In this document: one piece after another, positions 30,006 through 37,452 of the stretch
How the letters are laid out: each line of letters begins with the position of its first letter
Numbering within the stretch: position 1 is the first letter of the stretch
NCBI GenBank assembly: GCA_009781005.1
Contig: WQYX01000013.1
Coordinates: 1 to 64,000, forward strand
Length of the DNA: 64,000 nucleotides
DNA from: Polyangiaceae bacterium
Lineage (GTDB): Bacteria; Myxococcota_A; Polyangia; Polyangiales; Polyangiaceae
Direction of reading: 5' to 3'
Translations under genes and position numbers: made by a program
Notes under the pieces: model-generated
Databases searched by the model: none
What the model was told of the DNA's origin: nothing
The model's input: only the letters and a program-made list of their open reading frames with translations

Positions 30006-31445
30006 ATGGCGGCAAAAATACCTAGGGGAACGAGCAAGCAACGAGACAACCTTCGTGTTGCCTCACCGCCGCCCATCGAACCGGGACAGGTGGTCGCCGG
30101 CAAGTACCGGGTGGAGCAACTCATCAAAGCGAGCCCGTCAACCTTCGTGCTCGCGGCGAGGCACCTTCAACTCCGGTCACCCGTCATCATCAAGGTATTT
30201 GCAGCCTACACGGAAGAGCAAGGCATTGCTCTCGAGAGACGCATCGAGCGCGCGCGCGCGGCCACGGAACTCCGCGGAGATCACATCGCGCCAATCGTCG
30301 AGATCGGAACGACCGAAGACGGCATGCCGTACGTTGCAACCGAGCGCTTCGAAGGACTTACGCTCGAGGGCGAGCTCGCGGCGCGCGGGAGGCTGCCGTT
30401 CACCGAAGCGGCGCGATGGATCGTCGAGGCGTGTGACGGCATCGCCGTAGCCCACTCCCAAGGGATCGTTCACGGCAACCTTCGACCAAGCAACCTTTTG
30501 CTTGCAGAGCCCAAGAAGCTCCCAACGAATGCGGGGGCCATATCTGCGACGCACGCGCGCAAGGACACGATGGATCCTCGAGAGCTGAAGGTCCTCGACT
30601 TCGGCGTGTCGAGTCCGGTGGATACGGCGGGAGCATCGGACGACAGCGCGTCGGTCTTCTTCGGTTCGCCCGCGTATCTCGCGCCCGAGCAGATCCGCGA
30701 GCCGGAACGCGTGAGTGCGCACACCGACGTCTGGGCGCTCGGAGTCGTCTTGCACGAACTCGTCGCGGGTACCCTGCCCTTCTCGGCGGACGTGCCATCC
30801 GCGGTGCTCGCGGCCGTGATCTTCGACGCCGCGCCGCTCTTGACCGACGCGCCCTACGAGCTCGCACGAATCGTCAACCGATGCTTGTCCAAAGATCCCT
30901 CGGACCGACCTTCGGACATCGGCGAGCTCGCGCAAGCACTCGCGCCGTTCGCCGGCGCGAAAGGCGTGGAACTCGCAGAGCACGCGCGAACTGTGCTCTC
31001 GACGGCGCGCGACGAAACGTCGGGCGTACGAGAGCGACCAACAACGGATCGAGAGCGGTCGCCGATCGTGAAGGCATCGATGCCGACACGCGGTCGCAGC
31101 ATCACGACGAGGCCGTCGCTTCGACTGCGCAAACATTGTCATCGCCGCATCCGACAGACGACGGGCGCGGCCTTCGCCGCGGCCGTCGCGTTCGGGATCT
31201 TCGCGACGCGATACATCTCCCCCACCGTGCACGTCCCGGAGTCGACGCCCGATCTCGATCTTCCGGAGCACGAGCTGCCACCGGTAAGACCGATCGTTCC
31301 GACGATGGTGTTGGAGACGAAGTCACACGCGGCGAACGCCGGACCAACGCCCGTGCACGCACATCCTTCGACGATCACACGAGCGCCTGCTGCAATTTCA
31401 AAGAAGACGTCGCCGCTGCTCGAGGGAGCGATGAAGTCTCGTTGA
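30006..31445 (+). CDS. Membrane-anchored protein kinase-like protein, probable pseudokinase
   Basis: A 479-residue protein with a eukaryotic-type Ser/Thr kinase fold. The ATP lysine (Lys63, VIIK) and DFG (198-200) are present, but the glycine loop is replaced by [11 protein letters not shown] and the catalytic HRD reads His-Gly-Asn (156-158, HGNLRPSN). The catalytic Asp is thus Asn, which predicts little or no phosphotransfer. [12 protein letters not shown] and [12 protein letters not shown] of the C-lobe are intact. One transmembrane helix near residue 385 precedes a Pro-rich tail of about 80 residues, likely periplasmic. The start at 30006 has GGAGAG upstream; a GTG 45 bp earlier is possible. 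A binding or scaffolding role is inferred. Confidence 0.85.
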   Translation: MAAKIPRGTSKQRDNLRVASPPPIEPGQVVAGKYRVEQLIKASPSTFVLAARHLQLRSPVIIKVFAAYTEEQGIALERRIERARAATELRGDHIAPIVEIGTTEDGMPYVATERFEGLTLEGELAARGRLPFTEAARWIVEACDGIAVAHSQGIVHGNLRPSNLLLAEPKKLPTNAGAISATHARKDTMDPRELKVLDFGVSSPVDTAGASDDSASVFFGSPAYLAPEQIREPERVSAHTDVWALGVVLHELVAGTLPFSADVPSAVLAAVIFDAAPLLTDAPYELARIVNRCLSKDPSDRPSDIGELAQALAPFAGAKGVELAEHARTVLSTARDETSGVRERPTTDRERSPIVKASMPTRGRSITTRPSLRLRKHCHRRIRQTTGAAFAAAVAFGIFATRYISPTVHVPESTPDLDLPEHELPPVRPIVPTMVLETKSHAANAGPTPVHAHPSTITRAPAAISKKTSPLLEGAMKSR

Positions 31446-31452
31446 CGCGTCC

Positions 31453-31480
31453 TTGACAACAAATACGAGAACAGTAAGGT
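31453..31480 (+). promoter_or_regulatory. Predicted promoter of the tRNA pair
   Basis: TTGACA, a 16-base spacer and TAAGGT, located 56 bp before tRNA-Gln. It gives a plausible short leader for the two-tRNA transcript. Confidence 0.6.
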
Positions 31481-31536
31481 GCGCGAACCCTTCGGCGTCG
31501 GAGCTCCGGCTCAGCGCCAGCCGACGCATCGCGCGG

Positions 31537-31607
31537 TGGGGGATCGTCTAATGGCAGGACGACGGATTCTGGCTCCGTCTATCTAGGTTCGAATCCTAGT
31601 CCCCCAG
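31537..31607 (+). tRNA. tRNA-Gln (CTG)
   Basis: A cloverleaf with acceptor TGGGGGA/TCCCCCA, anticodon stem ACGGA/TCCGT, loop TTCTGGC with anticodon CTG, and T-arm GGTTCGAATCC. CCA is not fully encoded. Decodes CAG glutamine codons. Confidence 0.95.
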
Positions 31608-31648
31608 CCGAATCGCTTAAGCTTTCTATTGTTGCATTCTCGAACCAA

Positions 31649-31720
31649 GGCCCCATCGTCTAGCGGTTAGGACATCGGCCTCTCACGCCGGTAACGCGGG
31701 TTCAATTCCCGCTGGGGTCG
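31649..31720 (+). tRNA. tRNA-Glu (CTC)
   Basis: Acceptor GGCCCCA/TGGGGTC, anticodon CTC in loop CTCTCAC, and T-arm GGGTTCAATTCCC. CCA is not fully encoded. It lies 41 bp after tRNA-Gln, most likely in one transcript. Decodes GAG. Confidence 0.95.
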
Positions 31721-31780
31721 CCTCTGCGTCGTGCGAAGCACGATGCAATGCCAGCGCTCATTTGTTCGAGGTGTACTTAA

Positions 31781-31890
31781 GTGGCCCCCTCCGCGCGTCT
31801 CGCTTCGCTCTCCGCGCGTGCTCCCCCCGGTCTCGTGCTCGTCGGGCGCGCAACGCGCCCTCCTGCGCGCGGAACGGGGGAGCCCGTCGT
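31781..31890 (+). repeat. Copy 1 of a structured repeat with covarying stems
   Basis: Outer stem GCTCCCCC (31820)/GGGGGAGC (31876), conserved single-stranded CGTGCTCGTC, inner stem GGGCGCG-CAA-CGCGCCC (31844-31860), then conserved TCCTGCGC. Copy 2 at 51752 keeps the unpaired parts, but both stems change on both sides. The 5' segment GTGGCCCC, TCCGCGC and TCTCGCTTCGCTC is also shared. It lies between tRNA-Glu and the end of a convergent gene. No coding frame is evident; RNA or mobile DNA hairpin are both possible. Confidence 0.65.
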
Positions 31891-31916
31891 GCCAAGACTT
31901 CCAACGTCGTAGTGCT

Positions 31917-32249
31917 CTAAGGAGCACCGATCAGGGCTCGACTGAGGAGACCCGCGCTGAAGCTCGCGGCGTTGGCAATGAGTGACCACCCGAGCGCTCG
32001 CCGGGTGTTGATTCCGAAAGCGAGCGCGAAGTACGCGGCCTCAGCGAGCCAGGCGAACAGTTCGGCGACAGCGACTTGCGTCCAATAACTCCCGCCCCAG
32101 CGCGGGTTGCAGATGACGAACCAGACGATGGGATGGGTGATCGCGCTAGCGCCGAACGCTGCAACAACACGTACTCGCAAGCCTATAGAGTAGAGGGGTA
32201 CCTCCACGAGCTGTGTGAAGACGAACGCAACGAGCCAGGCGCGAATCAT
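31917..32249 (-). CDS. Small membrane protein of an MFS operon
   Basis: A 110-residue protein with about four hydrophobic helices (starting MIRAWLVAFVFTQLVEVPLY) and no recognised domain. An NP-R-W-G-G motif lies mid-protein. Its ATG overlaps the stop of the MFS gene (ATGA), so it is translationally coupled as the third gene of this operon. Partner or accessory subunit is only an inference from context. Confidence 0.65.
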   Translation of the reverse strand: MIRAWLVAFVFTQLVEVPLYSIGLRVRVVAAFGASAITHPIVWFVICNPRWGGSYWTQVAVAELFAWLAEAAYFALAFGINTRRALGWSLIANAASFSAGLLSRALIGAP

Positions 32250-33343
32250 GTTTTGGCGGGCGACGACAGCGTGAGCACAGCGCCCTCGCGACGCTTTCCG
32301 AGCAGAGAGAGCGCGCCGAGCAAGGAAGCCGCAGACACCGCGATCAACACCAGAAACACCTCGGCGCTATAGTCCCGGCCCCACGGGAAGAACGTCGGGA
32401 TGGCACCAAGGATCAGGGCCAGAGACGGGATACCGAAGGCCGTTGCCGGCCTGCCGGGAAGGAGCTGACTCGCGGCGACCAGCGTCACCGGCATCGTCAT
32501 CTGGAAGAGCACGAGCCCTGCAAGCGTGAGTGGCGTGCTACCGCCATTGAAGGCAATGAGTGGCGCCGAAAGTATCAGCGCGCCAACGCCAGTCACGGTC
32601 CACCCGAGCCGATCGGCGAACAAGCCGCCTGTCGACTTGCCGGCGAAAGCAGCGAGCGGGATCCCGATGAGCAGCGCCAAGGTCCCCTTCTCACACTCGT
32701 GCGGGGCACCAAAGCCGACATACGAACGGATCATCACGGAGAGAAAGATCAGCGAGAGCGCGAACCATACAAGCCCCGGCGATAGGCGCGATGCTTCGGT
32801 CTCGTCATTGTCCGGAGTCGAGGTTGCGACAAAGTCGACGAGTGGTAGTGCCAGAAGCACCAAGGCGATGAGCGGCCAAGTCGGGCCAATTCCGGTTTTC
32901 CCCATCCAGCTACCAATCCCGAGCCCCAGTGCACCGGGGGCAACAAAGAGCCCTGCGGGCGTGGCGTGCGCGCCGGAGAAACGCAGCACGGATGCCCCAG
33001 CACCCAGGTGAAAGAGTGCGTTGCCGATTCCGGCAGCGAGCATCGTGACGAGCGAAGAGTGCGGCGCAAAGAAAAGGGCGAGCGCCGAGAGCATCAAACC
33101 GAACGCCGCCGATGCGCGCGCGAACCCGAATCGATCGACGAGCATTCCAAGTGGTGCCTGCGCTGCAAAGGCCAGCAAGTCATACCCGAACACCACGGCG
33201 AAGGAGCCAAGGACATGCGCTGCGGCTGAACCGCCGGTGCGGAAGATCGCCGTGACGCAAGCGGCATCCACGAGCAGGTGCGCGAAGCCGAGTGCTGCGG
33301 CACGTGCCAAAGGCGATTGCCATGATGCTGCCATGCATTTCAC
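32246..33343 (-). CDS. MFS-type transporter
   Basis: A 365-residue polytopic protein with 11-12 hydrophobic helices. The loop between helices 2 and 3 has GMLVDRFGFARAS, which fits the G-x-L-x-D-R-x-G MFS signature. The short length and compact loops are typical of small sugar or drug antiporters; the substrate is unknown. The start overlaps the upstream gene by ATGA and its stop overlaps the next gene by ATGA. An ATG three codons in is an alternative. Confidence 0.8.
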   Translation of the reverse strand: MKCMAASWQSPLARAAALGFAHLLVDAACVTAIFRTGGSAAAHVLGSFAVVFGYDLLAFAAQAPLGMLVDRFGFARASAAFGLMLSALALFFAPHSSLVTMLAAGIGNALFHLGAGASVLRFSGAHATPAGLFVAPGALGLGIGSWMGKTGIGPTWPLIALVLLALPLVDFVATSTPDNDETEASRLSPGLVWFALSLIFLSVMIRSYVGFGAPHECEKGTLALLIGIPLAAFAGKSTGGLFADRLGWTVTGVGALILSAPLIAFNGGSTPLTLAGLVLFQMTMPVTLVAASQLLPGRPATAFGIPSLALILGAIPTFFPWGRDYSAEVFLVLIAVSAASLLGALSLLGKRREGAVLTLSSPAKT

Positions 33344-33780
33344 CGGCGGTTCCAGCGGCGTTTTCCGAGGACGAAGAGAAGAGAGAGTGAGCCCGCGAAA
33401 GCGAGCGCGAGCCCTTCTCGGCTCGTGCGCGCGGAACTACAGCCGCTGCCGCCGTTTGGGGTAGTCGGGTTGCTACCACCGCCTGACGGAGTCGGGTTGC
33501 TGCCGCTATCTGAAGAAGTTGGGTTGCTGCCACCGTCCGAATTGCCCTTGGCGAGACACACAACACATGCATGCGTTGAGCCGGCGTACTTTGAGCCGGC
33601 AGAAACCGTGCAGGTTGCATTCTGGCAGGTGCCCTTCTCACCTGACGGTTGGGTGCACTCCCCACCCGTCGCGATGTTTAGGCAAGCCCCCTCGTCCGGT
33701 GAAATTGGAATGACATCGGCATGAGCCGTGAATGGAAGGAAGCAAGCGGACAAAACGAGTGCGCTGAGCAAGGCTCTCAT
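33340..33780 (-). CDS. Secreted Cys-containing protein with MYXO-CTERM-like tail
   Basis: A 146-residue protein. Signal peptide MRALLSALVLSACFLPFTAHA is followed by a short domain with six cysteines (EGACLNIATGGECTQPSGEK onward), then a Gly-Ser-Asn-Pro-Thr repeat linker. The end has SGCSS, a hydrophobic helix and a basic tail KRRWNRR, which fits the MYXO-CTERM sorting signal (invariant Cys, helix, Arg cluster) used to anchor surface proteins in Myxococcota. AAAGGAGAG precedes the ATG. It is the first gene of the three-gene operon with the MFS transporter. Confidence 0.8.
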   Translation of the reverse strand: MRALLSALVLSACFLPFTAHADVIPISPDEGACLNIATGGECTQPSGEKGTCQNATCTVSAGSKYAGSTHACVVCLAKGNSDGGSNPTSSDSGSNPTPSGGGSNPTTPNGGSGCSSARTSREGLALAFAGSLSLLFVLGKRRWNRR

Positions 33781-33834
33781 GCGGGCTCTCCTTTCGGCAA
33801 AGTCAAATTCATCATGACGCCGTCAAACAGGCTA

Positions 33835-33862
33835 TCGATATTTTCGAGTGTCGTTATATCGA
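33835..33862 (+). promoter_or_regulatory. Inverted repeat before the MYXO-CTERM/MFS operon
   Basis: TCGATAT, 14 bases, ATATCGA in an AT-rich patch 55 bp before the operon start codon. Suggests an operator for an unknown regulator; not matched to a known family. Confidence 0.4.
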
Positions 33863-33932
33863 AAGATGATTTGAATGTCGCTTCGTTGGCGGTCATCCGC
33901 CAGCACGAGCTGTGCCGTTTGCGTTTCGCGGT

Positions 33933-34888
33933 TCATCCCTTCAAGACGGCAATAGGCTCGAGGCGGAGTCGGCGTTGAACGAGATCCTGCTGATCCTCCA
34001 AGATCTCGCCGATATCGCGATACGCGGCCGGCGCTTCCTCCACCAAGTGCCGAGCGCGCCCGCGAGGATAAACGACGCGACGCATGGCATGGTCGAACGC
34101 ATCGGGTCGAATCGTCGATGCACGTAGACGTCGCGTCCAAACCAGCGTTCGCGCGCGACGAAGTTGTGGTGGATGTCAACGCGCTCATCCGCGGTCACGG
34201 CGATGAAGTCACCGAGCACCTCCATCGCGCGTGTTGCAAGTGAGTTGCGATTGGCGCGCGCGAAGTCGAGAGCCCATCGCACGTCGCTCAAGTACGCGGC
34301 TCCAGCTTCGGTCTCGACATCGAGACCACCGAGAGCATCGTCTGCTGAAGCGGCGCGCGCGTGATGTGCCGCAACCGCCGCACCGAGGCCTCGAGAGCCC
34401 GAGTGAACCAGCAACCAGAGATCTCCTTCCGGATCGCGATCGAGCTCGAGGAAGTGATTGCCTCCGCCGAGTGTTCCGATGTGCCGCGGTGCGAGCATCT
34501 CTCGCGTGTGCTCGAGCGATCGAGTGGATAGCGGGGACGCAAAGATTCGGTCAGGCACGCTTACTCCGCGCCCGCGATGGATCGCATCGCCCGTGGGGAT
34601 CGCGCGTCCGAGCGCCGTTAGGATCTGTTCGAGAATTCGACGCTCGAGAGACGTTGCGCTCTCGCCGATACGAAGCGCAGACATCCCACAGCCAAGATCT
34701 CCTCCGAGTGCGCGCGGCACAACGGTTCGCTCGGTCGCGAACACGGTACCCACGGCGACGCCTTCAGCGACGTGCGCGTCGGCCATCGCGGCGACGAACT
34801 CGACGACGTAGTTGCGACTCGCGATCTGTTGGAGTTGACGGACAGTATCGGGTGCGATCGTCCGCGACCAGATCCGAATCGGAACACG
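33933..34888 (-). pseudogene. rtcB: rtcB-like RNA ligase gene, decayed
   Basis: Clear RtcB blocks: PIRIWSRTIAPDTVRQLQQI, VAAMADAHVAEGVAVGTVFA, GGDLGCGM, HIGTLGGGNHFLE, LVHSGSRGLG and DIHHNFVARERWFG. Then homology stops in this frame and resumes in another with EEAPAAYRDIGEILEDQQDL and the normal RtcB ending. About 55 residues are missing at that point, including the SHGAGR-type segment that holds the guanylylated His. The first blocks have no standard start codon: a TAG closes the frame two codons before PIRIW. The gene should not make an active ligase. Confidence 0.85.
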
Positions 34889-34911
34889 CTATCCTCGATC
34901 GGGTTCGAAGA

Positions 34912-35259
34912 TTACTCGATACATGGCGCCCCTCCGTCATTGGGAGGAGCCACACCGTCGAAGACGAAGCGCAGATCCGGCACACGCTTCATCTCGACGG
35001 CGTCGGCGAGTCGGGCGCGCAAGAACGGTGTGGCGCGAAGAAGGGCGCGCTCGACGGTGCCTCGTGACACGTTTCCTGACGCTACTGAGAAATGGATGCG
35101 CGCATGGCGGTAGTCGACCGACAACACGACGGTCGTGATTCGCACGTCCGCGAGTGCCGGATCGAACACGTCATCGCGCAAAAGCGCACGCAATTCATCG
35201 AGGATAAGACTTTGAACACGTTGGTGCCGGTGACCGGCACCTTCTTCTTCTCGTCGCAT
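34912..35259 (-). CDS. rbfA: Ribosome-binding factor A
   Basis: A 115-residue RbfA. It binds the 30S subunit during late 16S rRNA maturation. The KH-type core shows HQRVQSLILDELRALLRDDV, RITTVVLSVDYRHARIHFSV and FLRARLADAVEMKRVPDLRF. The ATG at 35259 has GGAG at 9 bp; upstream starts add unrelated residues. Unusually it is not beside infB, nusA or truB, but next to the decayed rtcB gene, 23 bp away. It may be a second, specialised copy or the only one; that cannot be told from this window. Confidence 0.85.
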   Translation of the reverse strand: MRREEEGAGHRHQRVQSLILDELRALLRDDVFDPALADVRITTVVLSVDYRHARIHFSVASGNVSRGTVERALLRATPFLRARLADAVEMKRVPDLRFVFDGVAPPNDGGAPCIE

Positions 35260-35364
35260 GACAAACAGCTCCAATTTGCGGCCAAGGATGCCGCGCATAA
35301 AACTCACGCTCCGCTATCCGCGGGTTGCGTGACCAAGCCGTTCGACGACGATGGTCAAGGACCG

Positions 35365-35418
35365 CTAACTGCGGGGAGCGGAGAGACTTACGAAACCGTC
35401 TTGTGCAATGGGCTTCAT
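35365..35418 (-). CDS. Possible 17-codon leader ORF upstream of rbfA
   Basis: ATG at 35418 is preceded by AGGAGGTG at ideal spacing, the best ribosome site in the region. The frame encodes MKPIAQDGFVSLSAPRS and stops about 105 bp before the rbfA start. No homology is recognised. It could be a leader peptide controlling the operon, the stub of a lost gene, or chance. Confidence 0.4.
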   Translation of the reverse strand: MKPIAQDGFVSLSAPRS

Positions 35419-35497
35419 GGTTCACCTCCTGTCGCGAGATCCGCGACGCGGGCGAATCTGACCGTGACCGCGATGCTTGTCAAGACGCTCACGTATT

Positions 35498-35516
35498 GAT
35501 AATGATATTCACATGC
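35498..35516 (+). promoter_or_regulatory. Fur-like box over the promoter of a barrel gene
   Basis: GATAATGATATTCACATGC matches the Fur consensus hexamers GATAAT and GATATT. TTGTCA lies 15 bp upstream (35477) and GATAAT could serve as -10, so Fur binding would block transcription. The next ATG (35513) is only about 10 bp after this -10, so the message may be leaderless. Confidence 0.5.
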
Positions 35517-36322
35517 AACAAATGAGGCGTACGATCGTTGCCGTCACTGCCGTGATGGTCGGGCGGCCTTCACCGGCGCAGGCGGCGGACAAATTCGAAA
35601 TCCAAGTCTACCAAGGAGAGCACAATCGACCGTGGCAACCGGGTCTCGAACTGCACACGAACTACACGATCGTCGGGCACAAACAGCCCGCATACGAAGG
35701 AGAAACCCCACCCCATCGAGCACTCCGCATGACGCTGGAGCCCTCGCTTGGAATCACGGAGTGGCTCGAGATCGGCGGATATCTTCAAGGCATGATCTCG
35801 CCCTATGGCGGCACGCAATTCGGTGGTTGGAAGCTCCGCGCGAAATTTGTTGTGCCCGAACGCGCAGAATTGCCCGTCGTACTTGGCCTCAACGTTGAAG
35901 TTGGGCGCGTGCCACTCCGCGTGGAAGAAGATGGTTGGGCAAATGAGTTTCGACCCATCCTTGGCAAGAGATTCGGACGCGTTGGCGTGACGCTCAACCC
36001 CCTATTCGGTTTTGCTTTGACAGGCTCCGAAGCGTTCAAGCCAGTCTTCGAGCCGGCAGGCAAGGTGAAGGTCATCACCGATCTCGGTTTCGCGCTCGGC
36101 GCCGAGTACTACACGAGCCTCGGCCGGTTCGATCAAGGTTTTCTTCCGCTTTCCAAGCAGGAGCACCTCGCGTTCGTCGCTTTCGATCTCGAGCCTCCTC
36201 CGAAAGAAAAGAAAGACGACGATGAATCCGAATGGGAGCTCAACGCAGGGATTGGACGTTCATTGACCGATGCCACCCCTCAGGCATGGGTTGGCAAGAT
36301 CATCCTCGGTCACTCCTTTTGA
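35513..36322 (+). CDS. Probable outer-membrane beta-barrel protein
   Basis: A 269-residue protein with a signal peptide ending AQAAD. Alternating hydrophobic and polar strands follow (LRMTLEPSLGITEWLEIGGY, WKLRAKFVVPERAELPVVLG, KVKVITDLGFALGAEYYTSL), and the last residue is Phe, the usual barrel end. A charged KEKKDDDESE loop lies near residue 235. No named family is recognised. The Fur-like box suggests expression under iron limitation. There is no ribosome site before either candidate ATG (35513 or 35522). It converges on the SpoU methyltransferase gene 1 bp away. Confidence 0.65.
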   Translation: MQQMRRTIVAVTAVMVGRPSPAQAADKFEIQVYQGEHNRPWQPGLELHTNYTIVGHKQPAYEGETPPHRALRMTLEPSLGITEWLEIGGYLQGMISPYGGTQFGGWKLRAKFVVPERAELPVVLGLNVEVGRVPLRVEEDGWANEFRPILGKRFGRVGVTLNPLFGFALTGSEAFKPVFEPAGKVKVITDLGFALGAEYYTSLGRFDQGFLPLSKQEHLAFVAFDLEPPPKEKKDDDESEWELNAGIGRSLTDATPQAWVGKIILGHSF

Positions 36323-36323
36323 A

Positions 36324-37358
36324 TCACGAACGAGTCGCTTCATAGAGCGCGATACCGCTCGTCACAGCAACGTTTAGGGAATCGAGCGTGGGCTGCATGT
36401 CAATCCGTACGCGCTGCGCGCGCCGCAAGATGGTCTCGGGCAACCCCTCACCTTCCGTGCCGAGAAGGAGCGCTCGCTTTGCCACGGGTGCAAGGCTACG
36501 GAGTTCGCGCTCGCCACGCGGACTGAGAGCAATGGGCTCCCACCCGTGGTCCTCGAGTATGTCGAGCATGACTTCTGCCGACGCGCACCGCGCGAATGGC
36601 ACCATGAGCGCACCGCCAACAGACACACGAATACTCTTTCGGTAAAGCGGATCGCAGCAAAGGTTATCCAGCAAAATAGCTTGCACGCCGAATGCCGCCG
36701 CGTTGCGGAAGATGCTGCCTACGTTGTCGTGATTCGCGAGCCCCACGAGACCGATGACGATCTTTCGACTCTTAGAGCGAGTTCGACAGCCTGCTGCGCG
36801 AAATCGATTCGTCGGTTGGGCGCTGCGGTGCCTGCGCACGTACGACAAGTACGCTTGCGCGGGCTCCTCGCGCTCCGCCCTAGCCTCGATTCGCTCGCGA
36901 CGGCTGTTGAACTCGCTCTTATCCTTGCCTGTTGCAAGCAGATCGCTCGGATCCGTCGCGGGGCCGCGCACACCAAGCCCAAGGACGCCTCGGTGGATGG
37001 GGAAGCCCACGATGCCATCTAAGACCCCCTGCGGAGCAACATAAACAGACACGGATTCCGGCAGCGCGTCAATGACATCCCGCAACGTTTCGATACGTCG
37101 CGTCTCGATAAGCAGTGAGCGCACCGTGAAGGGACTGCGCATCACGAGCACGCGCACAACGACTTCACCTTCGGCGATAAAGAGTCCTTCGCCGTCGCCA
37201 TTGCCACGAAGAAGATCGCGCTCACGCACTCCGACGTACGGGTACAAAAACGGCGTCGCGTTTGCGGCGTCAACGGAAGAAATCGTAACGAGACGGGCGG
37301 CCAAGAAGCACACAAATAACACGATCCCAGCGAGACTCCGATCGCGAAGCGCGACCAT
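36324..37358 (-). CDS. SpoU/TrmH-family RNA 2'-O-methyltransferase with in-frame repeat insertion
   Basis: A 344-residue protein. The N-terminal substrate-binding region (ERDLLRGNGDGEGLFIAEGE) and the SPOUT knot motifs NHDNVGSIFRNAAAFG, LLLGTEGEGLPETIL and LDSLNVAVTSGIALYEA are intact. Members methylate ribose 2'-OH in tRNA or rRNA with SAM. Between the two domains 49 residues (after LLATGKDK, to RTRSKS) are encoded by palindromic element A; they are Arg/Glu-rich and foreign to the family. Removing 147 bp gives GKDKSRKIVIG without a frame change, so the enzyme may still fold with a linker. The exact start is unsure because the first 30 residues lack homology. Confidence 0.85.
   Translation of the reverse strand: MVALRDRSLAGIVLFVCFLAARLVTISSVDAANATPFLYPYVGVRERDLLRGNGDGEGLFIAEGEVVVRVLVMRSPFTVRSLLIETRRIETLRDVIDALPESVSVYVAPQGVLDGIVGFPIHRGVLGLGVRGPATDPSDLLATGKDKSEFNSRRERIEARAEREEPAQAYLSYVRRHRSAQPTNRFRAAGCRTRSKSRKIVIGLVGLANHDNVGSIFRNAAAFGVQAILLDNLCCDPLYRKSIRVSVGGALMVPFARCASAEVMLDILEDHGWEPIALSPRGERELRSLAPVAKRALLLGTEGEGLPETILRRAQRVRIDMQPTLDSLNVAVTSGIALYEATRS
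36775..36918 (-). repeat. Copy A of the mosaic palindromic element, inside a coding gene
   Basis: Terminal arms GAGCGAGTTCGACAGCC and GGCTGTTGAACTCGCTC pair with one mismatch and are flanked by TTA on both sides. Shared modules in order: CTGCTGCGCG, ATCGATTCGTCGG, GGGCGCTGCGGTGCCTGCG, a central GTAC-GACAA-GTAC dyad, CGCTCCGCCCTAGCC and TCGCTCGCGACGG. Element plus TTA is 147 bp, a multiple of three, and it is free of stops in the gene's reading direction. Confidence 0.9.
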
Positions 37359-37452
37359 CGACCGGCTGCGGGCTCGGCCGTCTCTGCAGAAATCGTGTCA
37401 TTGAATTATCCGGCTAGCTAGGAGCTTGCCGCGGCACGCGCGGTATTGGACG

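Noticed and set aside
35195-35425. A 76-codon minus-strand frame across the rbfA leader
   Set aside because: It lacks a good ribosome site and has no homology; the short ORF with AGGAGGTG is the better candidate.
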